The notes under the pieces: model-generated
Database searches by the model: none
Told to the model about the DNA's origin: nothing
Seen by the model: the letters and a program-made list of their open reading frames with translations, nothing else
Source of the DNA: an uncultured Synergistales bacterium
GTDB lineage: Bacteria > Synergistota > Synergistia > Synergistales > Aminobacteriaceae
DNA length: 6,012 nucleotides
Direction: 5' to 3'
Assembly: GCA_905233515.1 (NCBI GenBank)
Contig: CAJOEQ010000073.1
Location: 1-6,012, forward strand
Made by a program: the position numbers and the translations under genes
Shown here: positions 4,721 to 6,012 of the stretch, piece after piece
Layout: each line of letters opens with the position of its first letter
Position numbering within the stretch: position 1 is the stretch's first letter

Positions 4721-5008
4721 TTAAGAAATTACAAAGCGTTTGTACTCAACAGGTTTTACATACCGTTGATAAATTTCGCTCTGCTCTACTTTGAGCTTGT
4801 TTGTGTCTAAGCGGTTTTGCGTGTATGGCTTCCACGATACGCGGTAAACTCCGGTATCAATCGCTTCTGCTCCCACTTCCGCCATGTGAGCTTTCACCAT
4901 GTCTTGCATGTAGGTTATTTGCTCGTCAAGCTCTTTTTGCTGCGCTTGTAAGTCCCGAATGCCCTTTAACAATACCACTAACTGTGCGTTATTAAGTTTT
5001 TTTGACAT
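4721..5008 (-). CDS. small coiled-coil protein resembling phage early proteins (95 aa)
   Basis: First well-supported gene of the leftward operon. I chose the ATG at 5008 because AAGGAG (5024-5019) precedes it by ten bases; the in-frame ATG at 5047 would add 13 residues and overlaps the TGA of a tiny upstream frame, so it remains possible. Residues 15-45 form a coiled-coil-like helix (LQAQQKELDEQITYMQDMV). Then come a short strand (GVYRVSWKPYTQ, 53-64) and the pattern NRLDTNKLK...EIYQRYVKPVEYKRF (65-92). From memory, this order (coiled coil, V.W, R.D...LK, EIY..Y, RRF) is common in small uncharacterised phage proteins of Firmicutes phages, often near recombination or replication genes. That is the main hint of phage ancestry. 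I cannot give a biochemical function. Confidence 0.85.
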   Translation of the reverse strand: MSKKLNNAQLVVLLKGIRDLQAQQKELDEQITYMQDMVKAHMAEVGAEAIDTGVYRVSWKPYTQNRLDTNKLKVEQSEIYQRYVKPVEYKRFVIS

Positions 5009-5043
5009 AATAATATGTCTCCTTCTTAAAGTATTTAGATTTC

Positions 5044-5103
5044 TCATTGTCTTATCTCGGCTCTAATAATCGCATTCACTGCGTAATATCTCGGCTCGTT
5101 CAT
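5044..5103 (-). CDS. 19-codon coupled ORF in the leader, tentative
   Basis: The frame MNEPRYYAV... to ...EIRQ begins at an ATG overlapping the TAA of another short frame (TAATG, 5105-5101) and ends with a TGA overlapping the upstream ATG of the next gene (ATGA, 5047-5044). It lacks its own ribosome site; GGAGG is about 26 bases upstream. The composition looks protein-like. It may be a translated leader peptide or the tail of a decayed gene. Confidence 0.3.
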   Translation of the reverse strand: MNEPRYYAVNAIIRAEIRQ

Positions 5104-5318
5104 TAGAGTAAATAACGCTGTTCTGTTACCCTCCGTTTAGATTTAACTTTGAGATTAATAACCGCTGCCGTTATGAACGTTACCACCTCAAATCGTGGAG
5201 CTGGCTATATTCTGACTGCGGATTATTTTCACTTTAATTAAAATTATCTCGATATTCCGGCTTTCATTTCTCAATCTTCCTGACTTATTAATATAAGCCT
5301 TGTTACTTGCCTTTATTG

Positions 5319-5378
5319 TCAATTCACTTTGGGATTTTTCCTGAATTCCGGCTCTTGCCGGTAGCGTCGCACAGTCAT
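5319..5378 (-). CDS. 19-codon basic leader ORF, tentative
   Basis: ATG at 5378 with AGGA six bases upstream, starting about 20 bases after the predicted transcription start. The peptide MTVRRYRQEPEF... ends KNPKVN and is strongly basic. Its position, first in the leader with a ribosome site, is that of a leader peptide. There is no family evidence. Confidence 0.35.
   Translation of the reverse strand: MTVRRYRQEPEFRKNPKVN
5348..5361. promoter_or_regulatory. small GC-rich hairpin in the leader
   Basis: CCGGC, loop TCTT, GCCGG is a perfect 5-bp stem with a 4-base loop, standing out from AT-rich surroundings. It lies inside the 5378-5319 frame. No T-tract follows. Confidence 0.4.
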
Positions 5379-5403
5379 TCTTTATCCTGTGTTGCTACGT
5401 AAT

Positions 5404-5431
5404 ATTTTACCAGAAAATTACGATTTTTCAA
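5404..5431 (-). promoter_or_regulatory. leftward sigma70-type promoter, proximal copy
   Basis: On the - strand TTGAAA (5431-5426), 16-base spacer, TAAAAT (5409-5404). The -35 box abuts an ACGTAAAACTACTTA element (5431-5445). Spacer and flanks resemble the distal promoter at 5554-5526, so the two are copies of one module. It would drive the whole leftward array. Confidence 0.6.
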
Positions 5432-5617
5432 CGTAAAACTACTTAAGCCAAATTACTGAATTTAAACCTTCGTGATTTACTTACGTAAAATTACTTAGAA
5501 TAATTTTCCTTAATTCTTTAAAATAATTTTATCAGAAAAATTAAAATCAGTCAACGTAAAATTACTTAAAATAATTTTTTACCTGAAAAATAAATCTTTC
5601 GCGTAAAATCCCTCTTA
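5431..5617. repeat. operator-like direct repeats ACGTAAAA(T/C)TACTTA
   Basis: Three copies of a 15-base element lie at 5431-5445 (with C), 5483-5497 and 5554-5568 (both with T), and a partial copy, GCGTAAAAT, at 5601-5609. Two copies touch -35 boxes of leftward promoters; the middle one has no clear promoter and contains the palindrome TTACGTAA (5481-5488). Same-orientation repeats at promoters suggest binding sites for a regulator, perhaps the product of the divergent gene at 5915. Spacing is uneven (52 and 71 bases), so a replication iteron array is less likely. Confidence 0.65.
5526..5554 (-). promoter_or_regulatory. leftward sigma70-type promoter, distal copy
   Basis: On the - strand TTGACT (5554-5549), exactly 17-base spacer, TAAAAT (5531-5526): the better match to consensus of the two. 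The repeat ACGTAAAATTACTTA (5554-5568) adjoins its -35 box. Confidence 0.65.
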
Positions 5618-5749
5618 TTCCGGCCTTTCACAGACTTTACAGCCCGTTAATCTGCCTTTGCTGTCAAAATGCTTGAAATCTCGTAAATCTCCGTCGCTCG
5701 GCTCTCTGTCCGGCTTCTTCGATTGTACGCGACAAGTATACGCCCGAAT
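5615..5749 (-). pseudogene. orphan coding-like frame with C..C motif, no standard start
   Basis: A 44-codon frame on the - strand bounded by TGA (5752-5750) and TAA (5617-5615) reads like real protein: YTCRVQSKKPDREPSDGD, then LRDFKHFDSKGRLTGC, then KVCERPE. The C-terminal CKVC could be half of a zinc site, with another Cys at residue 6. There is no ATG, GTG or TTG in the frame, only ATT as first codon, and no ribosome site. It lies upstream of the leftward promoters, so it is outside the array. It may be the 3' remnant of a gene truncated on its 5' side, or a small gene using a rare start. Another frame (ATG at 5791 region) is also open across it, which lowers confidence. Confidence 0.3.
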
Positions 5750-5839
5750 TCAGAAAAAATATACAGTAAAAATACGTAATTTAAATATAACATTTCTTGA
5801 CTAATAATTTTGTTTGAAATACTGATTTAAAATTCTTTT

Positions 5840-5870
5840 TTGAGAAAAATATTAGAAATCTTGATATAAT
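5840..5870 (+). promoter_or_regulatory. rightward promoter with extended -10
   Basis: TGATATAAT (5862-5870) is a perfect TATAAT with a TG extension. A weak -35, TTGAGA (5840-5845), is 19 bases upstream; an extended -10 can tolerate this. The start would be near 5877, giving a leader of about 38 bases before the ATG at 5915. Confidence 0.65.
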
Positions 5871-5914
5871 TAATAAATCATAAAAAATAATAAATAATAT
5901 TTAGGAGGAATTTA

Positions 5915-6012
5915 ATGATAGCTGATTTTATGAATGCAAAAGAAATAGCTACATTTTTAGGAGTAACTTTAAGACGTGTAACAGGACTTTGCTCTAATGG
6001 AGAAATAAGAAA
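5915..6012 (+). CDS. excisionase/MerR-like helix-turn-helix protein, N-terminal part
   Basis: Partial gene running off the right edge; 32 codons are visible. AGGAGG (5903-5908) is six bases before the ATG at 5915. Residues 6-16 (MNAKEIATFLG) and 18-31 (VTLRRVTGLCSNGEI) match the layout of excisionase-family and MerR-type helix-turn-helix domains: a helix with KE(I/A)A..LGV, a short turn, a recognition helix with Arg, and the G.I wing. Such proteins bind DNA as regulators or recombination directionality factors. Codons are much more AT-rich (ATA, TTA, AGA) than in the leftward array. It is divergent from the array, across a region of operator-like repeats, so it is a reasonable candidate for its regulator. 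What follows the domain (nuclease, methylase or nothing) cannot be seen. Confidence 0.7.
   Translation, partial: MIADFMNAKEIATFLGVTLRRVTGLCSNGEIR

Larger units (their letters stand above)
5048..5397 (-). other. long untranslated leader with chained short frames
   Basis: If transcription starts about 7 bases after the TAAAAT box at 5409-5404, the mRNA has a 5' leader of 350-390 nt before 5047 or 5008. No large gene is present. On the - strand there is a series of short frames that abut or overlap: 5378-5319, then TTG at 5322 to TGA at 5188 (44 residues, basic, no ribosome site), then GAGGTGG (5189-5183) followed by a frame ending at 5103 that has only GTG (5186) or ATA (5174) as possible start, then the 5103-5044 frame. 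I cannot decide between leader peptides, decayed genes and chance. No known riboswitch is recognised. Confidence 0.4.

Noticed and set aside
4612..4995. + strand frames at 4612-4794 and 4801-4995, one with a hydrophobic start
   Set aside because: They overlap the - strand genes at 4707-4549 and 5008-4721. The membrane-like segment is the reverse complement of charged coding sequence.
5306..5322. Leftward promoter with TTGACA at 5322-5317
   Set aside because: The only -10-like box (TATATT) is about 21 bases away, too far; the TTGACA also falls within the short leader frames.
5431..5617. Replication iterons or a CRISPR array
   Set aside because: Only three good copies, unevenly spaced, and two are fused to promoter boxes; no repeat-spacer regularity and no cas or replication gene is seen.
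5723..5735. Inverted repeat TTGT...ACAA as an operator
   Set aside because: Arms of 4 bases around a 5-base centre are expected by chance, and it lies inside a coding-like frame.
5797..5823. Rightward promoter with TTGACT at 5797-5802
   Set aside because: The matching -10 (AATACT) is at 15 bases and weak; the extended -10 at 5862-5870 is far better.

Overview
The window reads as the junction between a bacterial surface-polysaccharide locus and an accessory island that looks phage-derived. At the left edge (2-646, + strand) lies the C-terminal part of UDP-galactopyranose mutase (Glf), an enzyme of galactofuranose-containing glycans. It is the only gene here whose function can be named firmly. 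Everything from about 720 to 5050 is on the - strand. It is a compact, leftward-transcribed array of thirteen small genes encoding unrecognised proteins of 51 to 145 residues, nearly all with a strong GGAGG-type ribosome site. The right end (about 5400-5915) is very AT-rich. It carries repeated promoter/operator-like blocks facing left, and a divergent + strand gene (from 5915, cut by the window edge) with an excisionase/MerR-like helix-turn-helix.

Organism: the strong GGAGG sites and the Glf sequence fit an anaerobic Firmicute or a similar bacterium, but nothing fixes the taxon. By eye, base composition falls from moderate GC in glf, to lower GC in the - strand array, to very AT-rich at the right end, which fits acquired DNA next to a resident gene. 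The first gene of the leftward array (5008-4721) has the layout of a small phage early protein. A divergent DNA-binding gene facing a long operon of tiny accessory genes is also typical of prophages and related elements. No integrase, att site or structural gene is visible, so the type of element is undecided.

Layout of the leftward array, in order of transcription: two promoter-like blocks (5554-5526 and 5431-5404); a leader of about 350-390 nt with short overlapping reading frames; a phage-like coiled-coil protein (5008-4721); a 52-residue protein (4707-4549); a tandem pair of clear paralogs (4479-4099 and 4027-3617); three small genes, tightly coupled (3559-3344, 3347-3192, 3182-3021); a 145-residue helical protein (2952-2515); three acidic helical proteins that look like diverged paralogs (2512-2186, 2115-1750, 1738-1412); two more small proteins (1352-1095 and 1046-747); and a terminator (742-711).

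The most striking feature is a family of short hairpins placed one per intergenic gap. Their core on the - strand is GGGAG, an 8-base loop close to TGTAAAAG, then CTCCC. Stem bases differ between copies but stay paired, and three copies pair fully only in the - strand RNA, through G-U wobbles. This points to structures acting in the leftward mRNA. Only the last copy has a clear T-tract. The system may therefore be a polycistronic array of acidic, possibly inhibitor-like small proteins whose stoichiometry or mRNA stability is set by repeated intercistronic hairpins. That interpretation is inference.
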